A stretch of 64,000 bases of DNA from Lihuaxuella thermophila (GCF_900110165.1 NZ_FOCQ01000017.1:1-64000); one strand, 5' to 3'; numbered from the stretch's first letter, positions 16,118 to 24,253 are shown. Notes: generated by a model from the letters alone, not told the origin. A program made the numbers and translations.

Positions 16118-17050
16118 ATGATTCGATGGAAAGCTGCCATGGGGGCGCTCGCTATTATTTTCTCTCTATCCCTTCCCCCATTCACCTATGCAAGTGCCGA
16201 TGCAAGTACCAGGGGATCTGGATTAGACCGAGCAGGTTTCAATGCCATAGTTGAATGGAATCGCGAAAGTCTCAGCCGCATTGTTCGATGGCATCGACAA
16301 TTTGTCAACAGCATTGTTTATGCAAAATGGGATGAAGGATACAATATCTACATTTCCAAGCCGGACGGGACCGATGAGAAGCAACTTACGAACAGATATG
16401 GAGAATACGCAGTTGAACCCCGGATTCATCCAATGGGAATGAAAGTGATGTACCGTATAGAGCGTGATCTTTACATAGTAAACATCCTGACAGGAGAAGA
16501 AAAACTCATTCCCTATCAATCGGATGAAGTAGAGAATAATGCAAGCTGGACCAAAGACGGAAAAATTCTTTATGACAACGGAACCGACATTTTCCTGATG
16601 GAAGAGGATGGATCAAATCGGGTCAACTTGACGGATCGATATGAAGGTCGGGCCACTCATGCAACACTCTCACCAGATGGAAGCAAGCTCGCCTTTGAAA
16701 ACTGGGGTCACGTTTATGTGATGGACATGAATACCAAAGAGGTGAAACAGATTTATACGGGCGGCCGTGACCCTGAATTTTCACCAATTGGTAACCGTCT
16801 CGTTGTAACTTTGGACAGCTACTATGAAGGCGCGGTCATTACGATGGATGCTGACGGTCAAAATGTACAGAAAATCTCTGTAGGTAATTTGATTAATCTG
16901 TCCGATCCGACTTGGTCTCCAGATGGGAAAAGAATCGCCTTCAACGCTCCATATAACGTCTACACCATCAATAGCGATGGAACCAATTTACAGAAAATCA
17001 CCAATCAAACCAGTTACGTCGGGAACTGGTCCAGGGCGATGATCCGATAA
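16118..17050 (+). CDS. Secreted TolB-like beta-propeller protein
   Basis: A 310-residue protein with a typical Sec signal peptide: a basic start, a hydrophobic stretch at about residues 6-24, and ASADAS near the cleavage site. The mature part has repeated WD40-like/PD40 blades: YNIYISKPDGTDEKQLT, IFLMEEDGSNRVNLT, TLSPDGSKLAFEN, TWSPDGKRIAFN and VYTINSDGTNLQKIT. This is the TolB C-terminal propeller type, which binds proteins or peptides rather than being catalytic. There is no TolB N-terminal domain, which fits a Gram-positive secreted protein. AGAGGTGAAG precedes the ATG at 16118. It stands alone, and its role is unknown. Confidence 0.85.
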   Translation: MIRWKAAMGALAIIFSLSLPPFTYASADASTRGSGLDRAGFNAIVEWNRESLSRIVRWHRQFVNSIVYAKWDEGYNIYISKPDGTDEKQLTNRYGEYAVEPRIHPMGMKVMYRIERDLYIVNILTGEEKLIPYQSDEVENNASWTKDGKILYDNGTDIFLMEEDGSNRVNLTDRYEGRATHATLSPDGSKLAFENWGHVYVMDMNTKEVKQIYTGGRDPEFSPIGNRLVVTLDSYYEGAVITMDADGQNVQKISVGNLINLSDPTWSPDGKRIAFNAPYNVYTINSDGTNLQKITNQTSYVGNWSRAMIR

Positions 17051-17057
17051 ATGAAAA

Positions 17058-17097
17058 AAAAGTCTGATTCCATCATTAGGAGTCAGGCTTCTTTGCT
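17058..17097 (+). terminator. Intrinsic terminator after the propeller gene
   Basis: AGTCTGATTCC pairs with GGAGTCAGGCT through two G-U type pairs around ATCATTA, followed by TCTTTG, immediately after the stop codon. Confidence 0.65.
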
Positions 17098-17538
17098 TCC
17101 GTGCCAAGGTTTCTCACGTGTATGGCAACATGACGAGTCTTGAGTATAATGACTGCTTTGCCGACGTATCGGTATATCAGTGGATGTCGATTTCCGCACT
17201 CCGTTCGCATAAGAAAGACAAGAGATCCGGCTTTGAGAAGAGTCACGATGCCAAATATACGGGAACTTCTGATGGAACCCATCGTTTAAGCGATCCTCCT
17301 CCTGACCCTCCCAACACTTGGTACGATAACAATTAAACGCGTAAGTATATTTGATAAAAAGGGTATCTATGGGTTTTTTATCTGTGTGTTTGCATAGTCC
17401 TTCGTGTTCAGTATCTCTGTCTAATAGGGTGATTTCCGATCCTCAATTATTATGGTTTTCATTTGATATCAGAAACCACAAAGTATTGAGAAGTATGGAT
17501 CAGGCAACAAAAAAGTTGAACCATTTTCACACTAAAAT
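17098..17538. other. AT-rich gene-free interval at the edge of the immunity-type pair
   Basis: About 440 bp. A 72-codon open frame at 17118-17336 has no ribosome binding site and no family resemblance, so I do not call it. The composition shifts to AT-rich from about 17340, continuing into the Imm26 and HEAT genes, which suggests a transferred segment begins here. Confidence 0.45.
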
Positions 17539-18264
17539 TTAATCCTTCTTTGTTTTGATATATTCTTCATATAACCACTCTGCGATAATTCCAGTTCCTA
17601 TAATCCCAGCAGGATTTTTAACAGCTTCAGCTTCTGCTTTAGAAACCCCATAAACTCTAGCATCTGGGTCATCTGAACTTCCTTTAACGATATAATATAC
17701 CTTCTTGTTACTGAAAGGTGTTTCATCAACTCCATAAAAATCAGGAAGCTGATACTCACCTTCATTAAAAGGCAGAGTACCAATCTTTTTCCATAGACCT
17801 GAAAGGATATAAGTAAATCCTGTATTGGCAGTAAATAAATAAGGCTTCTCTTTTCTTTTAATTTCCGTGATCGATAACACATTTTCAGTAAACAGCCGAT
17901 AATATTCTATGTAAAGATCATCCGTTTGACTTTTTCCTTTTACAACCATACCATATCCGTACACTTCACCTTCATTTAGAGGAATCGCAAACACATCTCC
18001 AGGTTTCCACTGGATTCTTTTAGACTTTTTCTTTTTCTTTAGCTTACATTCACTAATTAGGAATCCGCCCATGTCAGCCTGGTAACCTTCTTGGCCTTCG
18101 AGTGCCAGCTCTATCAATTTTTCCAATTCTAATATAGTTGGCTTTCTTCCCACATCTGTTTGATAATGATTTGCGATTTGCTGAAATGCATCTGTTAGGA
18201 TATCCAGGGGTTCATCCCCAATCAGTATTTTTTCACCCTGTCTTTCTTCTTCCCAAAATCCCAT
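17539..18264 (-). CDS. Imm26-domain immunity-type protein
   Basis: A 241-residue soluble protein. WKPGDVFAIPLNEGEVYGYGMVV (about residues 90-112) is the hallmark start of the immunity 26 domain, found in proteins that neutralise polymorphic toxins, contact-dependent toxins or nucleases. A lysine-rich linker (LKKKKKSKRIQ) precedes it, and the N-terminal 80 residues are helical and unfamiliar. The ATG at 18264 follows AGGTGATTGTTA; a TTG two codons earlier is less likely. No toxin gene is adjacent. It lies downstream of the HEAT-repeat gene on the same strand, and both are AT-richer than their surroundings. Orphan immunity genes often protect against neighbours' toxins. Confidence 0.75.
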   Translation of the reverse strand: MGFWEEERQGEKILIGDEPLDILTDAFQQIANHYQTDVGRKPTILELEKLIELALEGQEGYQADMGGFLISECKLKKKKKSKRIQWKPGDVFAIPLNEGEVYGYGMVVKGKSQTDDLYIEYYRLFTENVLSITEIKRKEKPYLFTANTGFTYILSGLWKKIGTLPFNEGEYQLPDFYGVDETPFSNKKVYYIVKGSSDDPDARVYGVSKAEAEAVKNPAGIIGTGIIAEWLYEEYIKTKKD

Positions 18265-18341
18265 TAACAATCACCTATTCAAGATGGGCTTAAATATCAA
18301 TCCCAGAAGTTTCTATTTGCCAATAGGTTTTTTACACCTTT

Positions 18342-18522
18342 TTATTTTTGATCTTTTTTTATTGTCTCTTCTACGTCTTCAGATAATCCGGCCATCCAAT
18401 GCCAAAACTTCCAGATGGGGCGTCTGTAAAGTTTTCGATCCAGAAATTGCTGTAGCCTCTGGATGTGTTGATAATCATCTTTTGTCAATACTTTTCCAAG
18501 CGCTTCAGAGAGGCTCCCATCC
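18342..18522 (-). pseudogene. Out-of-frame C-terminal tail of the HEAT-repeat protein
   Basis: Directly after the early stop of the HEAT-repeat gene, the next frame encodes about 58 residues beginning DGSLSEALGKVLTKDDYQHI and ending DVEETIKKDQK before a TAA at 18342-18344. It overlaps the last codons of the upstream frame and has no start signal of its own. One missing base near 18519-18523 (CTATGTAGGATGGG on the minus strand) would join the two frames into a protein of about 300 residues. Confidence 0.65.
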
Positions 18523-19246
18523 TACATAGAAACGGGAAATTCCCTTCCAGAATCTCAAATAGTCTTTCTATTATTTTTTCATCTACGTGAGATAGTAGAT
18601 CTACATGATTTATGGCGGCATGTAACCTTAAAAATTTGGATGAAAAGAGATCTTGAACGATAATCTGTTCTAAATATTTACCAGGTGGGGAGTTATATAT
18701 AGCCTCAGCGAGTACGTCTTCGCTATATTCAGGCTTTTCTTTTTTATATTCGTCAATAACGGCTTGTATTCCTGAATGAATTTGAAGTTTAGCTACTTCT
18801 ATTTGCTCACGTACTTTTTTATTCGTCGTTTGAACTTGATCCAACACAGATAAAACAGATGAGTCTCCATATGCTCCCAATGTAGCAATATCCAAACGAA
18901 GATCGATTCCTCTTTGCTTAGGCAATCTTTTAATGATACGAACCAACCGCTTCTTGTTTGATTCCAGTTTTTCCAGTGCTCCTTCGGCATAAGCCTTCAC
19001 AAAAAAGATTTCACGATCATCTTCGACAATCTTTTCCAAAAATGGGATTGCAGATGGATCACTGATATAAATAAGAGCTTCAATCAGTCCGCATTTTCCA
19101 GAAGGACCGGCTTTATTATAATTTTCAATAATCAAAGGAATAATTTCCTTTCTGTATGGTGATAGTGCCCGTATAGTTTCTTTTGCTTCATTTCCATCTG
19201 AATCATTATCGATCAATCGTTGAATGAAAGTATTATATTTTTCCAT
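18485..19246 (-). CDS. HEAT-repeat-like helical protein, probably truncated by a frameshift
   Basis: A 253-residue all-helical protein. Pairs of helices resemble HEAT or PBS-lyase repeats: YRKEIIPLIIENY, KCGLIEALIYISDPSAIPFLEKIV, AYAEGALEKLE and LRLDIATLGAYGDSSVLSVLDQV. Such proteins usually act as binding scaffolds. GAGAGGTAG precedes the ATG at 19246. Its last ten codons (ASLKRLEKY) appear to be out of frame, since a coding-looking continuation lies in the next frame to 18342. It is co-oriented with and 220 bp upstream of the Imm26 gene, an arrangement common in immunity islands, so I infer a related role; the function is otherwise unknown. Confidence 0.7.
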   Translation of the reverse strand: MEKYNTFIQRLIDNDSDGNEAKETIRALSPYRKEIIPLIIENYNKAGPSGKCGLIEALIYISDPSAIPFLEKIVEDDREIFFVKAYAEGALEKLESNKKRLVRIIKRLPKQRGIDLRLDIATLGAYGDSSVLSVLDQVQTTNKKVREQIEVAKLQIHSGIQAVIDEYKKEKPEYSEDVLAEAIYNSPPGKYLEQIIVQDLFSSKFLRLHAAINHVDLLSHVDEKIIERLFEILEGNFPFLCRMGASLKRLEKY

Positions 19247-19505
19247 ATGACTACCTCTCTGTTTGATCGTTGCGTTTACTATATTATCTTTCAATTGAAT
19301 ATTGTAGGGAATAGGATGGGTTATGCCCGCAAGGATTTCATTCCGGCAAAGTTGTTGATACAGCCCAATTTATTTAGACAAACGTTATACTTTTTGCCTG
19401 GCACTTGATTGTAGGCGGGGACCAAAAACGTTTCTCTAGACCCACACGACCTTCAGCTGTTAAGCTTTGTTAGGCAGAGTCCGACGGAGGGGGATCTTGT
19501 GCACG

Positions 19506-20381
19506 ATGGAGAAAGACCTGACAAAGCTCAGCGAGAAAGCGGCATGGGTCAGCATTGCCGCCTATATCGCTTTATCGATATTGAAGCTCCTGGCGGGATC
19601 TATTGCCCATTCCAAAGCGTTGACCGCAGACGGATTAAACAACGGCACGGATATCCTGGCATCGGTGGCGGTTCTCATCGGACTGAGACTTTCCAGAAAG
19701 CCGGCCGATTCGGATCATCCTTACGGACATCGCCGGGCGGAAACGATCGCCTCGCTGGTGGCTTCTTTTATCATGATGGCTGTGGGTTTGGAAGTCTTTG
19801 CCAATGCGGGAACCGTCTTATGGACCGGGCAAGCGGAGAAGCCGGACTGGAAGGCTGCCGGGGTTTCCCTGTTTTGCGCGGTGGTTATGTACCTGGTGTA
19901 CCGGTTTAATTTGGCCGTTGCGAAGAAAACCGGCAGCCATGCAGTGATGGCTGCCGCCAAAGACAATCGATCCGATGCCTGGGTCAGCATGGGAGCGGCG
20001 ATCGGAATTGCGGGTGCTCAAATTCAGTTGGCCTGGTTGGACCCCGCAGCCGCTGTCATTGTGGGAATCATGATTTGCAAAACAGCCTGGGATATTTTTC
20101 GGGAAGCCACCCACAAGCTGACGGATGGGATCGATGCCGACTTGCTGTCGCGGTTGGGCCGATCCATTGAAGAAGTGAATGGCGTCAAAAGGATTGCCGA
20201 TCTAAAAGGCCGGTTTCACGGAAACGAGATATTGGTGGATGTGGATATCAAAGTGAACCCTCAGCTGAATGTGGCAGAGAGTCACTCGATTACTGAGGAG
20301 ATCGAAGAGAAAGTGCGGAAAGAATTTAATATTATGCATGTTCAAGTCCATGTAGAACCCGACGAACTTGAAATCCGCTGA
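19506..20381 (+). CDS. mneP: CDF-family cation exporter, MneP/MneS (YdfM/YeaB)-like, probably manganese
   Basis: A 291-residue cation diffusion facilitator distinct from the czcD type. TM2 has ADGLNNGTDILAS and TM5 has KDNRSDAWVS, the Asn/Asp-type sites of Bacillus Mn2+ exporters rather than the His/Asp sites of zinc exporters. RKPADSDHPYGHRRAETIASL follows TM2 as in that group. The C-terminal domain has FHGNEILVDVDIKVNP and ends HVQVHVEPDE. There is no His-rich tail. The ATG at 19506 lies 13 bases after GGAGGGGG; an in-frame TTG at 19497 is four bases after it, so the start is uncertain. A MntR-regulated promoter would be expected, but I see no clean site. Confidence 0.85.
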   Translation: MEKDLTKLSEKAAWVSIAAYIALSILKLLAGSIAHSKALTADGLNNGTDILASVAVLIGLRLSRKPADSDHPYGHRRAETIASLVASFIMMAVGLEVFANAGTVLWTGQAEKPDWKAAGVSLFCAVVMYLVYRFNLAVAKKTGSHAVMAAAKDNRSDAWVSMGAAIGIAGAQIQLAWLDPAAAVIVGIMICKTAWDIFREATHKLTDGIDADLLSRLGRSIEEVNGVKRIADLKGRFHGNEILVDVDIKVNPQLNVAESHSITEEIEEKVRKEFNIMHVQVHVEPDELEIR

Positions 20382-20626
20382 ACACAACCGAATCGCCCGG
20401 AGGAATGGGGTTGAGTAGCAAGCATACCATCCGTAAACGGCCAACTCTTGGGTTTCACAAAAAAAAGCCGACCCCGCTCTATTCCAACTTCCATGGGCCC
20501 CCAGAGGGGCGCATGGAAGCCTGGTACCTGGGATTTTTGGCTGACCTTTATGAAGTTTCAAGGCAATGGTAAGGTTCATCACCCTTGAAACGGGGAATTC
20601 CCGGCCCGCTTCTCTAAAAATAGCGC
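20382..20626. ncRNA. Candidate structured RNA or long hairpin region downstream of the Mn exporter
   Basis: No protein is visible. Three inverted repeats are packed together: CTTCCATG/CATGGAAG around a CCCC/GGGG stem (about 20489-20517), GTTTCAAGG-type arms (about 20555-20591), and AGCC/GGCT arms whose minus-strand copy is followed by eight T residues at about 20458-20465. The order fits a structured transcript on the minus strand, downstream of the microprotein gene and ending in a terminator. I cannot assign it to a named RNA family. Confidence 0.35.
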
Positions 20627-20743
20627 TTAACAGCCAAATCCCACGCCTGCAAATACGAAAATCGTTGCGATGACTAGCAGGAAGATGAGAAGACGGCGAA
20701 AACCGATTCCGACATAACCACCTGAACCTCCGATTCCGGACAT
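20627..20743 (-). CDS. YjcZ-like sporulation microprotein, copy 1
   Basis: A 38-residue glycine-rich, hydrophobic microprotein. After MSGIGGSGGYVGIG come two arginines preceded by F, then one membrane-spanning core ending AGVGFGC. The same core recurs in two plus-strand genes at 21713 and 21870. It matches the short YjcZ family of Bacilli, whose members are linked to spores. GGAGG precedes the ATG at 20743. It faces the other two copies with a hypothetical gene between them. Confidence 0.8.
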   Translation of the reverse strand: MSGIGGSGGYVGIGFRRLLIFLLVIATIFVFAGVGFGC

Positions 20744-20929
20744 TCGTGTAACCTCCTTTGCCCTAAATCACTATTATCCTATTCATGGTTATTTCCAATG
20801 GTGATAGTCAGCGATCTAGCTTTACCAAAAATGTGCTTTATACTGAGTCAAATATTAGGGTTCGGATCGTATCATGACGATATTGGAGCAGGAACTTTAA
20901 CCGAGAGTCAAGATGATAAGGGATGAGAT

Positions 20930-20962
20930 AAAAAAGGGTTGGCAGCCGTCAACCCTTTTTTC
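20930..20962 (-). terminator. Bidirectional intrinsic terminator
   Basis: AAAAAAGGGTTG pairs with CAACCCTTTTTT around an 8-base loop, giving T runs on both strands. It lies just past the stop codon of the minus-strand gene at 20986. Confidence 0.85.
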
Positions 20963-20985
20963 ATACCCTTTTTTGAGAACTAGCT

Positions 20986-21270
20986 TTATTTTCTCTTTCG
21001 CGGGATTCCTTTTTTCCCTTGCAATATATCCTTCCCGAGATCAGGATTGGATTTCACATTGTTTGCAAATTGTTTGAGCTCTTTGAGATCCACATCTGCC
21101 TGTGTCACCTTCATCAAATATGCTAAAACGGCATTCATGCCCCCTTGATCGTGAGCTCTTTTGGCACCCCGCATGATTTGCTCTAATTGTTGTTCTGTAA
21201 GAACCTTATGTCCCATCACGCTATTGATCATCTGGGCTAAATCCCTCATGGACGGACCGGTTCCGGACAT
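20986..21270 (-). CDS. Hypothetical small helical protein in the microprotein cluster
   Basis: I do not recognise this 94-residue protein. It is soluble and predicted helical, with MRDLAQMINSVMG near the start, LTEQQLEQIMRGAKRA, and a lysine/arginine-rich end (KKGIPRKRK). AAGGAGGGAG sits at good spacing before the ATG at 21270, and a strong terminator follows the stop, so it is very likely a real single-gene unit. Its place between sporulation microprotein genes suggests a sporulation link, as does its resemblance in size and composition to small sporulation proteins, but nothing in the sequence proves this. Confidence 0.7.
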   Translation of the reverse strand: MSGTGPSMRDLAQMINSVMGHKVLTEQQLEQIMRGAKRAHDQGGMNAVLAYLMKVTQADVDLKELKQFANNVKSNPDLGKDILQGKKGIPRKRK

Positions 21271-21712
21271 GCAACTCCCTCCTTCTTCGAAAAAACTCTT
21301 TATACCTTATGTAAATAAAAAACAAATGTCAGTATCAGATGCCCAGATCGTCCGTCTAAATAGCGGGAATTGGGGAACCGGCCTATCACTTTCCGTACCT
21401 TGTCATGAATATGAATAAAGAGTCAGGGATGGGAATGAGTAGGAGAAAAGCTCACTCACTGATTCATTCCGGTCATCACATTTTTTACATCCATGGGAAG
21501 GGATTTTTTCTCTTCTTGATGGTGAACCGGATGGTCCTAAGCATCTAGTCTTTGACCTATTTTTTGAGATACAGGTATTCGCCTGTACCATCCATGCACC
21601 CAAGGCATACAGTAAAGCAGGCGGATGATGAGAGAAGCCGATCAGCTTCTATCCGATCCCCAAACCGAAACGGCTTCTTTCATCCCAGTGACACTCACAA
21701 GGAGGGCGTAAC
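21271..21712. other. Gene-free interval between the hypothetical protein and the tandem microprotein genes
   Basis: About 440 bp with no supported coding frame. It should hold divergent promoters for the flanking genes. Sporulation-sigma promoters are likely here but I cannot point to convincing -35/-10 pairs. Confidence 0.4.
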
Positions 21713-21823
21713 ATGAGTCATAAAGACTACTACGGCTACTTTGGTTGGTGGAGGCGCCTGCTGATCTTTTTGCTGGTGATTGCAACCATCTTCGTCTTTG
21801 CAGGCGTAGGATTTGGTTGCTGA
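21713..21823 (+). CDS. YjcZ-like sporulation microprotein, copy 2
   Basis: A 36-residue microprotein: MSHKDYYGYFGWW, then the same arginine pair and hydrophobic core as copies 1 and 3, ending GVGFGC. ACAAGGAGGG precedes the ATG. It lies 46 bp upstream of copy 3 on the same strand, probably co-transcribed. The aromatic head differs from the glycine-rich heads of the other copies, while the core is identical, which suggests the core is what is under selection. Confidence 0.8.
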   Translation: MSHKDYYGYFGWWRRLLIFLLVIATIFVFAGVGFGC

Positions 21824-21869
21824 TTCATTCTCTCCTTTCATCAAGCGATCCTGAAAGGAGGTGAGATCA

Positions 21870-21986
21870 ATGAGTGGTTACGGTGGTTACGGCTTCGGCA
21901 TCGGCCTGCGTCGTCTCCTGATCTTCCTGCTCGTTATCGCCACCATCTTCGTCTTTGCAGGCGTTGGATTTGGTTACGGTTGCTAA
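21870..21986 (+). CDS. YjcZ-like sporulation microprotein, copy 3
   Basis: A 38-residue microprotein with the head MSGYGGYGFGIGL, two arginines, the shared membrane core and the ending GVGFGYGC. GAAAGGAGGTGAGATCA gives a near-perfect ribosome binding site. It is the last gene of a two-gene unit with copy 2 and is followed by a terminator at 22031-22071. Confidence 0.8.
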   Translation: MSGYGGYGFGIGLRRLLIFLLVIATIFVFAGVGFGYGC

Positions 21987-22030
21987 TTCTTTGCATGATG
22001 TCTCCACATTCGGCGAGACAGTGAGATTAT

Positions 22031-22071
22031 CAACCTAGTGAGTCAACAAGCTTGATTCGCTAGGTTTTTTG
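22031..22071 (+). terminator. Intrinsic terminator after the tandem microprotein genes
   Basis: AACCTAG and CTAGGTT form the base of a long stem with an inner GAGTCAA/TTGATTC arm, followed by TTTTTT. Confidence 0.85.
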
Positions 22072-22116
22072 TATGATTCAGATTAAAACGACCGCAAGAA
22101 CCGGAACAAGACATAC

Positions 22117-22148
22117 AAAAGGCTGCCTCGTTAAGAGACAGCCTTTTT
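22117..22148 (-). terminator. Bidirectional terminator after nth
   Basis: AAAAGGCTG pairs with CAGCCTTTTT, with an inner CTC/GAG pair, giving T runs on both strands. It lies about 75 bp past the nth stop. Confidence 0.75.
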
Positions 22149-22221
22149 GATCCGGCAGGGAATCCATTTGATCTTTACGTTTCAACATGCGGATCGATCC
22201 ACCATGTCGATAAAAACCCGG

Positions 22222-22875
22222 TTATTTTTCTCTCAGCATCGTTTTCCCGTACCAACAGTACGAAAGCAGGTCACAGACCGAACACTTGGGATTTCTGGCG
22301 CTGCATACCCGCCGGCCATGCCAGATAATGCGATGGTGAGTATCGCTCCACTCTTGGCGCGGCACTTTTCTCATCAATTGTCGTTCCGTTTCGAGCGGAT
22401 TGTCGCTATCAGCCAGAGCCAAACGGTTGGAAACCCGCTGGACGTGGGTATCCACCGCAAGGGCCGGAATTCCGAAAGCATTGCTGAGGACGACATTGGC
22501 AGTTTTCCTGCCGACTCCCGGCAGCTGCTCCAAATCCTCCCTTTTGTCCGGAACCTGCCCGCCATACTTTTCGACCAGAATGCGGCAGGTCTGCAGGATG
22601 TTCTTGCTTTTGTTGCGAAACAGACCTAACCCGCGGATGTGTTCAGCCAGCTCATCTTCCGTCAGTTGGAGAAAAGCTTCCGGAGTCGGATACCGGGCAA
22701 ACAGGTTCTTGGTCACCTTGTTTACCTGGCGGTCGGTGGACTGGGCAGACAAAATCGTGGCAATCAACAATTCAAAAGGATTGCGAAATTCCAGCTCGCA
22801 GTGAGCATCCGGGTACATCTCCCGAAGCGTGTCCAGAATTTTGCGGGTAGGAACGCGTTTCGGTTTGGACTTCAA
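22222..22875 (-). CDS. nth: Endonuclease III, DNA glycosylase/AP lyase
   Basis: A 217-residue base-excision repair enzyme that removes oxidised pyrimidines and nicks abasic sites. The helix-hairpin-helix LPGVGRKTANVVL includes the catalytic lysine, and AVDTHVQRVSNRL includes the catalytic aspartate. The C-terminal CSARNPKCSVCDLLSYC gives the C-x6-C-x2-C-x5-C loop that holds a [4Fe-4S] cluster. The length is normal. It is often next to dnaD in Bacilli, but not here; it appears to be a single gene with its own terminator, 105 bp downstream of a methyltransferase gene on the same strand. Confidence 0.95.
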   Translation of the reverse strand: MKSKPKRVPTRKILDTLREMYPDAHCELEFRNPFELLIATILSAQSTDRQVNKVTKNLFARYPTPEAFLQLTEDELAEHIRGLGLFRNKSKNILQTCRILVEKYGGQVPDKREDLEQLPGVGRKTANVVLSNAFGIPALAVDTHVQRVSNRLALADSDNPLETERQLMRKVPRQEWSDTHHRIIWHGRRVCSARNPKCSVCDLLSYCWYGKTMLREK

Positions 22876-22980
22876 CTTCTTTCACTCCCATTCACTGACC
22901 ATCCCATCCTTCTATTTATAACGCTGTTTTGGATGAAAGAAAACCCGTACATTTTTGCCAGCCTCCGGAAACTTTTCTCA

Positions 22981-23763
22981 TTAAACCGGGCGCTTCACCG
23001 CTTCAATGATCAATTCCTTGCTGCGTCCGTCAAACGGCGTCCGGTGAAAAGAACCATACCGGTTGACGATTTTAAACCCGCACAAGGTTAACAGATGGTA
23101 AAGTTCAGTAGGATATATGTAACGAAGCCGGAAAAACGTGCGGATGCGATCAACTGAACGACCCGCTCCGTCAAAACGCTCCACATATCGAATGACATGA
23201 GCCACCTGATTAAAGTGGTCAAACTCGGTCAGGTCATACAAATCCACCCGTTCATCGGTGCCGGGAACCGGAAACGTGCCACGGAACGAGTATTTGCCGT
23301 CCAACTCACAAAAATCCCGGATATGCGGGACAAAAATATTAAAAGCGAACAAACCATCCTCCGTCAGGTGCTGCCGGACCCGCTTCAAAGCCGCGATTTG
23401 TTCACGAACCGAGAGCAGATGCAAAAATGAACGGTACGGAATGATGATAAGCGGAAATTTTTCGTTCAGGGTGAACTGGGTCATATCGGCTTCAATCCAG
23501 CGGACATAATCCGTTAAACCCATTTCCTCCCCCTTTTGTCTGGCCCTCTGCAACATGGAGGAGGAGAGATCCAGCCCGACAACCGGAATCCCAAGCCTTG
23601 CAATCGCCAGACTGCAGCGTCCCGTCCCGCATCCCAGCTCCAGGACAGGGCCGCCCGACTGCTTGGCCAATTCCGAGTAATAAGTGACATCACGATCCAG
23701 CCCCGTCGAAGTCCAGTCATAGTATTCCGGCCAATCGTAAAGGGAGCGATCGGACAAATTCAT
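22981..23763 (-). CDS. Class I SAM-dependent methyltransferase
   Basis: A 260-residue Rossmann-fold methyltransferase. Motif I is VLELGCGTGRCSLAIAR (about residues 40-56), the acidic ribose-binding residue is in VVGLDLSSSML (about 61-71), and IEADMTQF is motif II-like. The start YDWPEYYDW resembles the Methyltransf_25 group that acts on small molecules. ATG at 23763 follows GAGGAGGG. It lies 22 bp after bcp on the same strand, so the two may be co-transcribed. The substrate is unknown. Confidence 0.85.
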   Translation of the reverse strand: MNLSDRSLYDWPEYYDWTSTGLDRDVTYYSELAKQSGGPVLELGCGTGRCSLAIARLGIPVVGLDLSSSMLQRARQKGEEMGLTDYVRWIEADMTQFTLNEKFPLIIIPYRSFLHLLSVREQIAALKRVRQHLTEDGLFAFNIFVPHIRDFCELDGKYSFRGTFPVPGTDERVDLYDLTEFDHFNQVAHVIRYVERFDGAGRSVDRIRTFFRLRYIYPTELYHLLTLCGFKIVNRYGSFHRTPFDGRSKELIIEAVKRPV

Positions 23764-23785
23764 CCCTCCTCATGGATCGATTCAT

Positions 23786-24253
23786 TTATTGCAATTGTTC
23801 CCGGATATATTTCAGCGCTTCTTCCACATGATCTTTTACTTTCACTTTCCGGTATACTTTGGCGATTTTTCCCTCGCGGTCGATGATGAACGTGGATCGC
23901 TCGATGCCCATCGCTTTCTTGCCGAACATCGTTTTCTCTTTAAAGACATCGTACTTTTTGCATACTTCCGCATCGGGATCGCTTAAAAGCAAAAAAGGAA
24001 GCTCATATTTGTCGATAAATTTTTGATGGGATGCGACGGAGTCCCGGCTGACACCCAGAATCACCGTGTCCAAATCTTTAAATTCACCGGCGCGGTCACG
24101 GAAATCACACGCTTGTTGTGTACATCCCGGGGTATTATCTTTCGGATAAAAATACAAGACTACATTTTTGCCGCGAAAATCGGACAAAGAAACCTTTTCT
24201 CCATTTGACGCTTCCAGGGTGAAGTCAATGGCCATATCGCCTTCTTTTACCAT
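23786..24253 (-). CDS. bcp: Bcp-type thiol peroxidase (peroxiredoxin)
   Basis: A 155-residue thioredoxin-dependent peroxidase that reduces hydrogen peroxide and organic peroxides. YPKDNTPGCTQQACDFRD contains the peroxidatic C44 and the resolving C49, the five-residue spacing of the atypical 2-Cys Bcp class. LGVSRDSVASHQKFIDKY and ERSTFIIDREGKI are family landmarks. ATG at 24253 follows CGGAGGTG; GTG and TTG codons just upstream are in frame but less well placed. It adds to the peroxide defences at 1.9-3.3 kb and 7.8 kb, and could belong to the PerR regulon, though no box is visible. Confidence 0.93.
   Translation of the reverse strand: MVKEGDMAIDFTLEASNGEKVSLSDFRGKNVVLYFYPKDNTPGCTQQACDFRDRAGEFKDLDTVILGVSRDSVASHQKFIDKYELPFLLLSDPDAEVCKKYDVFKEKTMFGKKAMGIERSTFIIDREGKIAKVYRKVKVKDHVEEALKYIREQLQ

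Noticed and set aside
17118-17336. 72-codon frame after the propeller gene
   Set aside because: No ribosome binding site, no family resemblance and another frame of similar size on the opposite strand.
19390-20626. yybP-ykoY manganese riboswitch near the CDF exporter
   Set aside because: No convincing conserved core upstream of the gene. A GAGTAGC match near 20415 is downstream of it and lacks the rest of the motif.
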